Part shown: piece by piece, positions 51,863-61,562 of the stretch
Layout: each line of letters starts with the position of its first letter
How positions within the stretch are numbered: the first letter of the stretch is position 1
Source of the DNA: Pantoea sp. IMH
GTDB lineage: Bacteria > Pseudomonadota > Gammaproteobacteria > Enterobacterales > Enterobacteriaceae
Length of the DNA: 64,000 nucleotides
Reading direction: 5' to 3'
Assembly (NCBI RefSeq): GCF_000599885.1
Contig: NZ_JFGT01000005.1
Span: forward strand, 434,001 to 498,000
The notes under the pieces: generated by a model
Databases searched by the model: none
Seen by the model: only the letters and a program-made list of their open reading frames with translations
What the model was told of the DNA's origin: nothing
Position numbers and translations under genes: made by a program

Positions 51863-51991
51863 TCACCTCTTATGTTCTGCTTTAATACGGGTTGCAATCT
51901 TAGACTTTGCGATAGGGTCTTTTACATTACGCAAAAACTCATCAAAGGGGTCGCGGCCATCGGTTGTTTTGTAATGCTTAACCTTAGCCAT
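51863..51991 (-). pseudogene. Truncated RelE/HigB-like toxin
   Basis: 42 codons from ATG 51991 to TGA 51863, 5 nt before the antitoxin ATG. The product MAKVKHYKTTDGRDPFDEFL continues RNVKDPIAKSKIATRIKAEH, the N-terminus of the Gp49/HigB-like toxin family, whose members are about 95-110 aa. The catalytic C-terminal half is gone, so the toxin should be inactive. An internal deletion that kept the normal toxin-antitoxin junction fits best. Confidence 0.75.
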
Positions 51992-52108
51992 AATTGTAGC
52001 TCATAGTTAACGATGAGTGGGGGGGGTTGTACTCTTTGGGCTACGATTTACAAGAGCCATTGCAAGATGTCAGCGTTATGGCAGTGCATCGGGCGCAACG
52101 CCCATCCA

Positions 52109-52250
52109 TTACAATTTATCTCCGATTTGCTGGTCGATATAATCAGCCAGGCGGCTATTAAATGTAATAAACAGCACTTTCTTTTTTTCTGCAATTAGCC
52201 GTCTTGTAAATTCAATTCCAATGATCGTTTTTCCTCCGCCAGACGCGTTA
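52109..52250 (-). pseudogene. Fragment of a P-loop helicase or NTPase
   Basis: Minus-strand frame with no plausible start, ending at TAA 52109. It reads VNASGGGKTIIGIEFTRRLI followed by AEKKKVLFITFNSRLADYI. SGGGKT is a Walker A motif and VLFITFNSRLADY is the strand and helix usually following in superfamily 1 helicases of NERD/UvrD type. Everything else of the gene is missing. The rest of 51992-52519 shows no gene; together with the broken toxin gene it marks a decayed mobile region. Confidence 0.5.
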
Positions 52251-52519
52251 ACGCTTTTTCTGCTGAGCGAGAAGCTTTTAAAGGACACCCGTCAAGCTGC
52301 AAAGCAAAAGGCGAAGGGGGAGCGTATGGCGCCCAGTGACATAAAATCTGCAAAAGTTCTGTCAGTGCGCAGCCGTCAGATAAGATTTGCCGGACTGTGG
52401 ATGAACCGGCAACAACTGCGTGAGCCGGTTCAGCTGCTCAGTTAACAACGTATTTCTGCTGCGGAAAGCCTCCACGGAAAGTTGGGCCGCAGAGCCTTGC
52501 GGATGACCAGGCGCCCACC

Positions 52520-53764
52520 TCAGTGATAAACCGGCAGCAGATTAAAACTGGATAAAATATGGATCAGCGCGTTGCTGAAGCCAAAAAGCAAAACCACAAC
52601 GATCATGGCGTTACCGCCCCATACCCGGTAGTGCGGGCTGTTAAAGCGCTTACGTGACGCGCGGGCCAGCAGGGCAGGGACAATCGCCGCCCAGACCGTC
52701 GCAGCCAGGCCAGCGAAGCCGATCGCGTAGAGAAATCCGTCAGGCCAGATCGCGCCGCCCACTATCGGTGGCAGGAAGGTGACTATTGCGGTTTTAAAGC
52801 GTCCCAACGCACCGTCATCGAACTTAAACAGATCGGCCAGGTAGTCAAATAACCCCAGGGTGACGCCGAGGAAAGAGCTGGCGACGGCGAAGTTGGAAAA
52901 GATAGTCAGCAGCAGATCCAGGGTAGCGCTATTCAGCAGCCCGCTCAGGGTCTGCACCAGCACATCAATATTGCCGCCTTTTTCCGCGATCTCGATAAAT
53001 GCCGGGCGCGGGATTGTACCCATCGTGCCGGTCAGCCAGATGATGTAGAGCACCAGCGCCATCAGCGTCCCCAGTACCAGGCAGCGGCGGATAGTCTGCG
53101 GGTCCTTGCCATAATGTTTCATCAGGCTCGGCACGTTGCCGTGATAACCAAATGAGGCGAGGCAGAACGGCAGCGCCATCAGCACATAGGGCATATAGCT
53201 GGGGTTCACTTCGGCGGTATTCAGCAGCACAGCTGGCTGAACATGCCAGAGCAGGCCGCCGAAGGTCATAAAGAAGGTGAGTATCTTGGCCCCTAATACG
53301 AGGGTGGTCATCCGGCCCACCGCCTTCGTACTGAGCCAGACAGTGAACGCCACCACGAGTGCAAACAGCAATCCGCCCAGCCGCGCCGGGAAGGCGATAT
53401 CCATCTGCGCGAGCGTATGGTGTATCACCGAACCGCTGGCAGAAATATAGGCGTAGGTCAGGATATAGAGCACGAACGCCACGCTCAGGCCGTTGATGAT
53501 ATTCCAGCGGTTACCCAGCAAATCTTTCGTGACCGTATCGAAGCTGGCACCGATATGGTAGTTGAGGTTCGCTTCCAGAATCATCAGCCCGGAATGCAGC
53601 ATGCAGAACCAGGTGACAACCAGCGCCAGCAGTGACCAGAAGAACCAGGCGCCAGACATCACCACCGGCAGGGAAAACATGCCCGCGCCAATAATAGTGC
53701 CGCCAATAATCATTGCACCGCTAAGCAGAGAGGGCGCTTTTGTTGTTGCTGATAATGTAGCCAT
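52520..53764 (-). CDS. mtr: Tryptophan-specific permease Mtr
   Basis: 414 aa from the ATG at 53764, exactly the length of E. coli Mtr; the frame also runs 22 codons upstream. Eleven membrane helices. The N-terminus ([20 protein letters not shown], then LPVVMSG) is the signature of the HAAAP aromatic amino acid transporters. [17 protein letters not shown] and [20 protein letters not shown] distinguish Mtr/TnaB from TyrP. It imports tryptophan by proton symport. I saw no clear Trp or TyrR operator upstream. Confidence 0.88.
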   Translation of the reverse strand: MATLSATTKAPSLLSGAMIIGGTIIGAGMFSLPVVMSGAWFFWSLLALVVTWFCMLHSGLMILEANLNYHIGASFDTVTKDLLGNRWNIINGLSVAFVLYILTYAYISASGSVIHHTLAQMDIAFPARLGGLLFALVVAFTVWLSTKAVGRMTTLVLGAKILTFFMTFGGLLWHVQPAVLLNTAEVNPSYMPYVLMALPFCLASFGYHGNVPSLMKHYGKDPQTIRRCLVLGTLMALVLYIIWLTGTMGTIPRPAFIEIAEKGGNIDVLVQTLSGLLNSATLDLLLTIFSNFAVASSFLGVTLGLFDYLADLFKFDDGALGRFKTAIVTFLPPIVGGAIWPDGFLYAIGFAGLAATVWAAIVPALLARASRKRFNSPHYRVWGGNAMIVVVLLFGFSNALIHILSSFNLLPVYH

Positions 53765-54183
53765 GACATGTTTTCCTTGCGTGGCGATGCGGTATAGCGC
53801 AGCGACCACGTGCTCCGACCCTGCGTGCATGCGTTGAAGAGTATGAAGGGGAACCGCAAAAACGTGCTCCCGTTGCAGGCGCGGGAGTATACGTTATTTC
53901 TCCGGCTTCAGTCTCGTCAGGGCGTGTGTACCAGGGGCGCTTGCAGGAGAACGGTAGTGTTTTAATGCGGGATTAATGCTGTCAGGACTGGCTGCGGATG
54001 TTGCTAAGCAGATCATGGGCATCATGCAGGCAACACAGCAGCCCCGGTATTAGTCATCCGGCCGCTGCTGGCCGTGGCTGGCAGGCCCGCCTCCGCAGAT
54101 TTTAAGATTCCCCCGTTTGCCGCAGTTCTGAATGCACCAATGGTATATTCAGAGATATTCAGTCTTTCCCGCTCATCAGCTTT
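53765..54183. other. Intergenic region upstream of mtr
   Basis: 419 nt between mtr and the neighbouring AT-rich gene, which reads toward it. I see no gene and no strong regulatory motif. Confidence 0.35.
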
Positions 54184-55434
54184 TTATACTGAAGGGGCCG
54201 CGCTCTGTGATTTCTTCTCAGAATCTTTGTCTTTCTGCCAGAAAAGCGTTGATCCGGTTTTATTTTCGATTTCGATACAATTTTCCATATCTTTCGAAGC
54301 ACCTCGTGATTTTTCCAGACGGCTGAAAATTGTGGTTTCTTCTATCAGTTTTTTTTGTATTCTTGCCTGACTGTCCGCAGGACAGATAACCTTGATATTG
54401 CTGTTCTGAAAAATAGCATATCCTTCAACCCATATACTTTCATTTTCTCTGTACTTAACCGTCCAGTTATTTTTGAACCAATGCGCAGGGTACTCGTTAG
54501 CCTTGATTTTATATAAATTAATATGGTTGCTTTTGAGGCCTGCCAGGTAAATAGCATGGTCGTTAGCACGCACGAAAAAACCTGGCGTGATATTTAGCGT
54601 GACATAAAAAATAATAATGAAAGTAGTGGCTAAGGAAATGATTGTCTTTTTATTGATTCCCCTTTTGGTTTCACTAAAAAAATCATAAATTGCCATTATA
54701 GGAAAATAACATATTGTCATATATAAAAAAATAGTGATAAACCTGTAAAAACGATCTATACCGGAAAGATCCGCCTTGTTATAAATGAATAAAGATATAA
54801 TAATAAATGCAACGTTGATAAGGAGAGCAGAAGCGTAAATTTTTATCTGTCGTCGCCAGTTGCCATAGAAGATATGAAAGATTAAATTAATGCAGTAACC
54901 AGATATTATAAATATGAAAATAGAATTGGCTGTTTCACTTTCAAGTACGCCAGTTACCGAGATAATAAAGCTCATAAGGAAAGAATGAGGGATAATTGCT
55001 TTGTCTGGTTTATGCTCCTTTGACAGAAGCATTTTCGCCAGGTAAAAAATTGCTGGCATAAGAAGAGTAATGAAGAAGGCGACTATGATGCCTGCAAGCG
55101 CAAACGAGATAGCTAACAACGTTGAGGGCGTGGTCAGCATAGAGGGTAGTAACGTCAGGTGATCAATCCGGTACAGATAAAACCACAGGTTGAAACAACC
55201 CATCATCACTAAGAACAGACTGATTTTAGTGATATTGTTCGCCAGGTATCGAAGGACGTTAAAGACAGGGGGGCTTTTTTTCAAAGGCGTATTACTGCGG
55301 ATTTTTTCTAATATTGATCTATTCATAAAAGGTTCCATTTCAGGGAATATGACCGGGGATTTTATTAGTTCCTGTACTGAATAATTGACTAATTCCGCAT
55401 AGGTGTATTTCTGATAAGGAGGGCATTTAGCCAC
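54184..55434 (-). CDS. AT-rich multi-pass membrane protein of unknown function
   Basis: Up to 416 aa from a GTG at 55434, overlapping the methyltransferase gene by 46 nt; an ATG at 55338 would give 384 aa. Seven or so hydrophobic helices lie between residues 65 and 285 (for example NITKISLFLVMMGCFNLWFY and ISLATTFIIIFYVTLNI). A soluble C-terminal domain of about 130 residues follows, with WFKNNWTVKYRENESIWVEG. I do not recognise the family. Codon use is strongly AT-biased compared with neighbours, pointing to recent transfer. By orientation and overlap it is the third gene of a unit HNH nuclease-methyltransferase-membrane protein. Confidence 0.65.
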   Translation of the reverse strand: MAKCPPYQKYTYAELVNYSVQELIKSPVIFPEMEPFMNRSILEKIRSNTPLKKSPPVFNVLRYLANNITKISLFLVMMGCFNLWFYLYRIDHLTLLPSMLTTPSTLLAISFALAGIIVAFFITLLMPAIFYLAKMLLSKEHKPDKAIIPHSFLMSFIISVTGVLESETANSIFIFIISGYCINLIFHIFYGNWRRQIKIYASALLINVAFIIISLFIYNKADLSGIDRFYRFITIFLYMTICYFPIMAIYDFFSETKRGINKKTIISLATTFIIIFYVTLNITPGFFVRANDHAIYLAGLKSNHINLYKIKANEYPAHWFKNNWTVKYRENESIWVEGYAIFQNSNIKVICPADSQARIQKKLIEETTIFSRLEKSRGASKDMENCIEIENKTGSTLFWQKDKDSEKKSQSAAPSV

Positions 55435-55982
55435 CGCTCAGCTTCTCTGCCGCGCCTTGCGTCACCGGTAAACCAGACTTTTTCAATCTCAACGCCAGAC
55501 CCTGCAACTATTTTCCTCAGCGACGCCTCATCCATATCCGTAAACCGCCGTCCGTCCTTCTCCCGCTCACCGTGGCCATATTTAAACGACAGATACCACA
55601 CTCCGCCGGGCTTCAGCGCTCTGGCAAGCCGCGCCATCACTTCCGATAACTCGTTTTCAGGAACATGCAGCAGCGACGCGCAGCACCAGATGCCGTCATA
55701 CTTCTCCACCGTATGCAGTTCCCGGAAGCGCATCACTTCCACGGATTTCCCCGTTAATTGCCTGGCACGCGCAGCCAGCTCTGCCGAGGCGTCAAAGGCT
55801 TCCACCTCATAACCCCGTTCGCTGAACGCTTTGGTATCACGGCCTGAACCACATCCGGCATCCAGAATGCGCGCGCCGGGCGACAGATGGGCCAGAAAGG
55901 GCGCATAGAGGGCGGACATATCCACATCTACGGTGTCGTCGTAAAAGCGTTGCGCGTTTTGCTGGTAGTAATCGTCATTCAT
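55389..55982 (-). CDS. Class I SAM-dependent methyltransferase
   Basis: 197 aa, a single Rossmann-type domain. Motif I is ARILDAGCGSGRDTKAFSER, the acidic end of strand 2 is in VEAFDASAE, and motif IV-like YDGIWCCASLLHVPENEL follows. There is no DPPY/NPPY or PC motif, so it is not an obvious DNA methyltransferase; it looks like the TehB/UbiE group acting on small molecules or proteins. Its start overlaps the HNH gene stop by one base (TGATG), so the two are translationally coupled. Confidence 0.85.
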   Translation of the reverse strand: MNDDYYQQNAQRFYDDTVDVDMSALYAPFLAHLSPGARILDAGCGSGRDTKAFSERGYEVEAFDASAELAARARQLTGKSVEVMRFRELHTVEKYDGIWCCASLLHVPENELSEVMARLARALKPGGVWYLSFKYGHGEREKDGRRFTDMDEASLRKIVAGSGVEIEKVWFTGDARRGREAERWLNALLIRNTPMRN

Positions 55983-56995
55983 CAGAATATTCCGCTTCCC
56001 TGTGCGCTAGGTTCCCATTCATGCAGCAGCGTGAATTTCGCCGTCTCCCAGCTACGTTGCAGGAAATTATGTCGCATTGCCGGCGTAGTGCCCGTCTGGC
56101 GGATCAGGGTTTCACGCAGCGGCAGATGGCTGTTAATAAAATACTCGTTACGGTCATGCAGGCGCTGAAGCAGTTTTGTTGAGGGTATCCGCGTAAATTT
56201 CCCCTGATGACCCCGGTTGCAGTGCTGGCAGGCCAGGACCAGATTCCAGACGCCGTCCAGGTTGCTGATAGTGCCATTAAGCGTAAAAGGCAGGAAGTGA
56301 TCGACATCGGCTAGGTCTTCACCGCCCGTAACCACGCTGACCGGGCAGAAGCAGTAGAAGCAGTAGCCTTTCTGGTAACCGTTCAGGCTGTCGCGGCAGC
56401 TGGTGATAGTAATGCGCTGATTACTGCGACGGCTGAACAGCATCTTACTGTCATCATCATATTCCACCGCAATCAGATTACGGGAAACACCCATCGCCCA
56501 GGCTTCCTCAACCAGCCGCCAGCGCGCATCGGTTTCCCGGATCAGGTTGGGGAACTGATCGTTTTCAGTCAGGTAGTAATAATTGTCGGTAAGACGGATA
56601 CCTTTTGACGTTTTACGTTCATCAAGGAAGAAGCGCTTATCGATTTCGGCCTGATTGACGTTATGAAAGGCATCGATCACGGCGGCGAAACCGAGTTTAA
56701 CGGTGATCCCGGTCAGCTGCTCCTCAGTGATTTCGCCATTATTAAAACGGACGCAGGCGTCCAGGAACTGGCTGCGCTGGCTGGTGATCTGTTTGGGGGC
56801 CAGTTTTAAATGTGCGCACAAGTGGCGGGAAAACGGGACGGCCAGTGCCTCAAGCGTAATCAGATCGTTATCCGGCTGTTTCAGATCATAGAGCGCATGG
56901 GCCAGCGCAAATTTGTATGAAGCGACGTTTCGGCCAAACAAAATCACCCCACGCCAGTAATGTTCCAGTTTGGGATCGGCCTGATAAAAACGCAT
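55982..56995 (-). CDS. HNH endonuclease-domain protein
   Basis: 337 aa. The first 190 residues form an unrecognised helical domain; residues 205-275 are an HNH nuclease of the zinc-stabilised type. It has CFYC at 212-215, the catalytic DVDH at 230-233, Asn251 in GVWNLVLAC, and CQHC at 256-259. The enzyme should make metal-dependent cuts in DNA or RNA. It is the first gene of a minus-strand unit continuing into the methyltransferase. No sequence-recognition domain is evident. Such a pairing could be a restriction-like or defence module, but the methyltransferase type argues against a standard restriction-modification pair. Confidence 0.82.
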   Translation of the reverse strand: MRFYQADPKLEHYWRGVILFGRNVASYKFALAHALYDLKQPDNDLITLEALAVPFSRHLCAHLKLAPKQITSQRSQFLDACVRFNNGEITEEQLTGITVKLGFAAVIDAFHNVNQAEIDKRFFLDERKTSKGIRLTDNYYYLTENDQFPNLIRETDARWRLVEEAWAMGVSRNLIAVEYDDDSKMLFSRRSNQRITITSCRDSLNGYQKGYCFYCFCPVSVVTGGEDLADVDHFLPFTLNGTISNLDGVWNLVLACQHCNRGHQGKFTRIPSTKLLQRLHDRNEYFINSHLPLRETLIRQTGTTPAMRHNFLQRSWETAKFTLLHEWEPSAQGSGIF

Positions 56996-57395
56996 AGGAG
57001 TCCTGTTTTGTGAAGCGGCTCGTAAGAATGGGCGTTACGAGATCACATAACAGAATGCGTGAATTGTAAATAAAAAGATGTCTGTAGCCCTGACGGCAGG
57101 CGCAAGGGATGCCGTAAAGGGTTTCATTTTATTAAAAATCAATGAATTACTTTCTTGCCATCTGGAGGGGCAGCCTGTGGCAGGCAATGCTGATATTGCC
57201 TGGCCTTTGACTATCCTTAGCAACAAACATCAAACCGTCTTGCCGTTCGTTATCCAGGCACGCCTTCGGGTTAAACGTTAATTACCTGTTTTCTTGATCA
57301 AAACACGCTAAAAGCCCCAATAAATGATGTTGTTAAAAGAGTAATTATTTTAAGATAATTCCTAATTATCTTGTCGGACTGCTGGCACATAAATA
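56996..57395. other. Gap upstream of the HNH gene and the glycosyltransferase gene
   Basis: 400 nt, divergent spacer. Short open frames occur on both strands, none with a ribosome site or recognisable product. The last 100 nt before 57396 are AT-rich and probably contain the glycosyltransferase promoter. Confidence 0.35.
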
Positions 57396-58169
57396 GTGAA
57401 AATTTTTATCGTAAATCTGGCGAAAGATGCACTCCGCCGTGACGCCATTTTGCAGCAATGCAGCAGGATGGGCTTAGAGGCTGAAATTATCAGTGCCGTG
57501 GACGGGCGGCTGTTTTCAGCAAATGAAATCAGCGCGCTGACGCATCCGCGTTATGCTGCCGGTATGACGCCCGGTGAGATTGGCTGCTCGCTGAGCCATC
57601 ACAGCATTTACAGGAAAATCGTGGCAGAAAACATCGACTGTGCCTTAATCCTTGAGGACGATGTGGCGCTGACGGCGTCACTACCCGATGTGCTGGCGTG
57701 GTACCGCGGCAGGCAAAACAAACAGCCCGAAGTAGTTCTGCTTAGCGAAGCGGATAAATATGTGCGCAAGCCCTGCGATGTTATCAACAACTGTCATCAG
57801 GTGGTGAAAGTCACCGAAGCGGTTTTTACGCACGCCTATATCCTTAACAAAGCGGCGGCGGAAAAGCTCTCAGCATTTTTATATCCCATCTGGCTGGAAG
57901 CCGATCGCTGGACGCTGCTCAGGGAGTACGGACTGGTAAATCTGAAAGCCGTTATTCCGCCAGTCGGCCTGCATTCAGAGCTGAGCCACACGTCTACAAT
58001 CTGGGTCGGTGATGAAGAGGTGATGAAAAGAAAGAAAGTGGAAACTCACCGCTCAGCGACTTTTAAGCTGATTAAAAAAGATCGGCCTTTCTGGATAAAG
58101 CTGAAAAACGCCTACTGGCGAATCTTTGTCAGGAAGTTTTTACCGATTGAGAATGGCCGGCTTCAGTAA
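57396..58169 (+). CDS. Glycosyltransferase family 25 protein
   Basis: 257 aa from a GTG codon (MKIFIVNLAKDALRRDAILQ), the typical GT25 N-terminus. Next come the AVDGR segment, GEIGCSLSHHSIYRKIV and the metal-binding LEDDV motif (86-90). GT25 enzymes transfer galactose or related sugars to lipo-oligosaccharide (LpsA/Lex2B type). It stands alone, with no other LPS genes next to it. No strong ribosome site was seen. Confidence 0.85.
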   Translation: MKIFIVNLAKDALRRDAILQQCSRMGLEAEIISAVDGRLFSANEISALTHPRYAAGMTPGEIGCSLSHHSIYRKIVAENIDCALILEDDVALTASLPDVLAWYRGRQNKQPEVVLLSEADKYVRKPCDVINNCHQVVKVTEAVFTHAYILNKAAAEKLSAFLYPIWLEADRWTLLREYGLVNLKAVIPPVGLHSELSHTSTIWVGDEEVMKRKKVETHRSATFKLIKKDRPFWIKLKNAYWRIFVRKFLPIENGRLQ

Positions 58170-58532
58170 TTGATGCTGAAAAACGGATTGGGTGTGGTGG
58201 CATAGTAGTGCATCGCGCTTTGAGTGATCCCACTCTTCGACGGCGCACAACAGGTGTTTTTTATCCGCCACGCTGGGCAGAAAGCGGGTTATTTCATTAA
58301 ATGCCCGACGGCGTGACGGTTACGTTACCGGTGTCAAACCGGGCATGCCTGTCGCTAAACTGTCTGGGAACGCCCGAATCAGTTAAGCACGGCAAAATCA
58401 TCCGGTGCCAGGTGGACAGAAACTTGCAGTATACCGACGGCGGGAACGTCAAAGACTGACGCAGCATTAGAATGCGCCTTTACCCAACACGTTATTCTCT
58501 CACCCCGTCATACCCCTTTTCTTAATGCGCAA
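58170..58532. other. Gap between the glycosyltransferase and the TRAP operon terminator
   Basis: About 360 nt of ordinary GC content with no frame I can support on either strand. Confidence 0.35.
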
Positions 58533-58564
58533 ATAAAAAAAAAGCCAGAGGATCACCTCTGGCT
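58533..58564 (-). terminator. Terminator of the TRAP transporter operon
   Basis: Minus strand: perfect 9-bp stem AGCCAGAGG / CCTCTGGCT with TGAT loop, followed by a run of ten T. It lies 20 nt past the large permease stop. Confidence 0.95.
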
Positions 58565-58584
58565 CAGCACGTCCTGGTAACTGA

Positions 58585-59886
58585 TTAATGCAAACCGAAC
58601 AGGCCCGGCAGAAACAGGCTCAGCGACGGGATATAGGTTATCGCCATCAGCGCGACCACCAGGACCGCAAAGAAAGGCAGCATCGGTTTGATCAGCGCCT
58701 GTATCTTGATACCGGAGACGGAGCAGCCAACAAAGAGCGCGCTGCCTACCGGCGGGGTGCAGAGGCCAATGCAGAGGTTAAAGACCATCATGATGCCGAA
58801 GTGCACCGGATCCATACCCAGCTCATTAACGATGGGTAAAAAGATCGGCGTGAAAATCAGCACCGCAGGCGTCATATCCATAAAGATGCCGACGATAAGC
58901 AGGATGACGTTGATGATCAGCAGAATAATGATCGGATTATCAGACACCGCCATCAGAGCTTCGCTGATGGTGTAGGGAATATCCGCATTGGTCATTGCCC
59001 AGGACATACCGACGGAAATCCCGATCAGCAGCAGCACAATCGCGGTAGTAATCACCGAGTCCAGCAGAATGGCAGGCAGGTCGCGGAGTTTGACCTGGCG
59101 ATAAACCACCACCGACAGGATAAAGGTATAAACCACGGCAATCGCGGAGGCTTCGGTGGCGGTAAAGATCCCGCCCAGAATTCCACCCATGACCACCACG
59201 ACCAGCATCAGGCTTGGGAAGGCATCCCAGAACACGCGCAGGATCAGGCCGAACGTTGGCCGTTCCGTCACCGGATAGCCGCGGCGTTTGGCAATGATGC
59301 CCGCCACCACCATTACGCTCAGCCCCATCAGGATGCCGGGGATATAGCCAGCCATAAAGAGCGCCGCCACCGAAATGCCGCCAGCGGTCAGCGCATAGAT
59401 AATCAGCACGTTAGAAGGCGGGATCAGCAGGCCGGAAATGCAGGAGGTCACGTTCACCGCCGCTGAGAAAGCGGGATCGTAACCGGCTTTTTTCTGCATC
59501 GGGGCCATGGTGCCACCGACCGCAACGGCGGCCGCCACGGCTGAGCCGGAGATGGAGCCAAACAGCATATTCGCCATGACGTTGACATGGCCCAGTGAGC
59601 CAGGCACCCGGCCAACCAGCACCTGTGAAAGGTTAATCAGGCGCTGCGCGATACCGCCGCTGTTCATCAGCGAGCCGGCGAGGAAGAAGAAGGGGATCGC
59701 CAGCAGGGAGAAGCTGTCGAGCCCGGTTGCCATTTTCTGCCCGACCACCGTAATAATGGTCTCGAAGGGCAGCATCATTACGCCTGCCGCCAGCGTCGCC
59801 AGTCCGATGGAGAAGGAGATGGGGACACCGGCAAAAACAAGCACGAAAAAGGAGCCAAACATCACAACCGTGAGCATCCAGTCCAT
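58585..59886 (-). CDS. TRAP transporter large permease (DctM family)
   Basis: 433 aa, 12 or more membrane segments. Family stretches include GVPISFSIGLATLAAGVMML near the N-terminus, GSISGSAVAAAVAVGGTMAP, SCISGLLIPPSNVLIIYAL and the C-terminal FNLCIGLCTPPVGSALFVG. It drives sodium-dependent solute import with the small permease and the periplasmic binding protein. Its start overlaps the small permease stop by one base. Confidence 0.93.
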   Translation of the reverse strand: MDWMLTVVMFGSFFVLVFAGVPISFSIGLATLAAGVMMLPFETIITVVGQKMATGLDSFSLLAIPFFFLAGSLMNSGGIAQRLINLSQVLVGRVPGSLGHVNVMANMLFGSISGSAVAAAVAVGGTMAPMQKKAGYDPAFSAAVNVTSCISGLLIPPSNVLIIYALTAGGISVAALFMAGYIPGILMGLSVMVVAGIIAKRRGYPVTERPTFGLILRVFWDAFPSLMLVVVVMGGILGGIFTATEASAIAVVYTFILSVVVYRQVKLRDLPAILLDSVITTAIVLLLIGISVGMSWAMTNADIPYTISEALMAVSDNPIIILLIINVILLIVGIFMDMTPAVLIFTPIFLPIVNELGMDPVHFGIMMVFNLCIGLCTPPVGSALFVGCSVSGIKIQALIKPMLPFFAVLVVALMAITYIPSLSLFLPGLFGLH

Positions 59887-60407
59887 CAGGATTTCCCTCC
59901 TTCAGTCTGTGGTAAAGCGGGTTCGTGGCGGTGACACATCACGGTTTCCACCATAAACAGCAGGCTGTACCAGCAAATCAGTACGCCGCTTAATGGCAGC
60001 ACCAGATAGACATAGGCCATCGGCATTTGCAGGGCAGGCGAGAGCTGGCCGGTTTCATAAACACCAAGCAGCAGTGACAGCCCGCCCCATACCATGACGG
60101 TGGCGGCAAAAAAGAAAATCGCGATATCAATAAAGAGCTGGTTGAACAGTTTGCGCACGCCGGTCAGCTCTGAAGTAAAGAGGTCGATATTGAGGTGTTT
60201 GCGCTTACCGGTGGCATAGGCGGCGCCTAATAAACCGACCCAGATCATACTGAAACGGGCGATTTCATCGGTTGAGGTGCTGGGCTGGGCTAGCACATAA
60301 CGGCTGAATACCTGCCAGACGACGCAGATAACCAGCATAACCATCACGATAATACAGAAGAGTGCCAGTAGGTTATCGATCGCTTTTTTATATTTTTCGA
60401 TTTTCAT
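59886..60407 (-). CDS. TRAP transporter small permease (DctQ family)
   Basis: 173 aa with four membrane helices. The conserved motif STDEIARFSMIWVGLLGAAYA lies after the first two helices, and KHLNIDLFTSEL follows. Partner of the DctM-type permease. AGGTTTTA spacing gives only a modest ribosome site, and 43 nt separate it from the binding-protein gene. Confidence 0.92.
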   Translation of the reverse strand: MKIEKYKKAIDNLLALFCIIVMVMLVICVVWQVFSRYVLAQPSTSTDEIARFSMIWVGLLGAAYATGKRKHLNIDLFTSELTGVRKLFNQLFIDIAIFFFAATVMVWGGLSLLLGVYETGQLSPALQMPMAYVYLVLPLSGVLICWYSLLFMVETVMCHRHEPALPQTEGGKS

Positions 60408-60450
60408 AAAACCCCCGTCATAAGGGCGGCCAGGCCGCCCTTACTGTGCA

Positions 60451-61449
60451 TTATTGCGCGAGACCTTTAGCCGCATTTTCTACCTGGGCAATCCAGGGGC
60501 CGCGGACGGGATCTTTTTTAAACTCATCGTAGAGAGGCTGTAAGGCTTTACGGAAAGGTTCTTTATCGACTTTAATAAAGGTTGCGCCTTCTTTCTCCGC
60601 TTCTTTTACCGACTCCGCCACCATAATATTCCAGGCTTTGGCCTGTTCGGTTTCCGATTTTTTAAGGACTTTTTCCAGTACCGCTTTTTGTTCATCACTC
60701 AGGCGATCCCAGGTTTTATTCGATATCACCAGATAGTCGGGCACCGAAGTGTGCTGGTTTTCAGTGTAATATTTCGCGACTTCTTCATGACGTGTCTGTA
60801 CATAGGAAGGTTCATTATTTTCAGCGCCGTCAATAACGCCCTGCTGAAGCGCGGTATAAACTTCCCCTAATGGAATAGAAACCGGTGACGCACCAAGCAA
60901 TTCAATAAATTTAATGGTGGTTGGCGTTACAATAACGCGGAATTTCATGCCCTTCATATCGGCCGGAGAATGAATCGGTTTTTTGGAATAGAAACTGCGT
61001 GTGCCGCCCACATAGGCCGCGACTGGAAAGAAGCCTTTCGCTTTGGTCTCCTCCGTCATGGCCTGCCCGACCGGGCCGTGGATCACAGCATTGAAGTGCG
61101 CATCGCTATGAAAGAGGTAAGGCAGACTGTAGATGGAATAGGCGGGGGTAAAGGCTTCTAATTCATTAGCCATGGCTTTGGTCATATCCAGAGCGCCATT
61201 CTGAAGCAGCTCAAGCGTTTCACGCGGACCGCCCATCTGGCCGCCGGGATAAATACGCAGCTTCATTTTGCCGCCGGACTCCTCATTTAAATCTTTCGCC
61301 ATTTGTGCCCAGGTCTGATGCACAATGTGGGAGGTATCAAGATTGTGCGCCAGTTTCAGCGTGATTTTGTCCATCGCCGCGGAAGAAAAAGCGGTAGCGA
61401 CGAGAGGCAGGGCCAGAAGTAACTGCTTTGAAATTTTAGTACGTTTCAT
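60451..61449 (-). CDS. TRAP transporter periplasmic binding protein (DctP family), possibly for hexuronates
   Basis: 332 aa with a signal peptide (LLLALPLVATAFSSAAMDKI; cleavage near residue 25). Family motifs: GGQMGGPRETLELLQNGALD, MKGMKFRVIVTPTTIKFIEL (with the carboxylate-binding Arg), and EVYTALQQGVIDGAENNEPS. The GAENNEP sequence and the following RHEEVAKYYTENQHT remind me of binding proteins for uronic acids. A KdgR-like operator upstream supports a sugar acid as substrate, but specificity is an inference. First gene of the operon. Confidence 0.82.
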   Translation of the reverse strand: MKRTKISKQLLLALPLVATAFSSAAMDKITLKLAHNLDTSHIVHQTWAQMAKDLNEESGGKMKLRIYPGGQMGGPRETLELLQNGALDMTKAMANELEAFTPAYSIYSLPYLFHSDAHFNAVIHGPVGQAMTEETKAKGFFPVAAYVGGTRSFYSKKPIHSPADMKGMKFRVIVTPTTIKFIELLGASPVSIPLGEVYTALQQGVIDGAENNEPSYVQTRHEEVAKYYTENQHTSVPDYLVISNKTWDRLSDEQKAVLEKVLKKSETEQAKAWNIMVAESVKEAEKEGATFIKVDKEPFRKALQPLYDEFKKDPVRGPWIAQVENAAKGLAQ

Positions 61450-61538
61450 ATTTTACCTTTCAAGCGGGGCGCCAGTGTTGCAAAGAAAATACGCACTAAA
61501 TGTGAAGAATAGTTTGAAGCGCGTCTCATTAGATTAAA

Positions 61539-61557
61539 AATGAAACGCCATTTTATA
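61539..61557 (-). promoter_or_regulatory. KdgR-like operator upstream of the TRAP operon
   Basis: 19-nt imperfect palindrome AATGAAACG-C-CATTTTATA. It fits the enterobacterial KdgR box as I remember it (AATRAAAYRnYRTTTYATT) at all but the last position. It lies 90 nt from the binding-protein start. Confidence 0.6.
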
Positions 61558-61562
61558 AAATT

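Noticed and set aside
52221-52445. 74-codon plus-strand frame next to the helicase scrap
   Set aside because: No ribosome site, no family; partly antisense to the helicase remnant.
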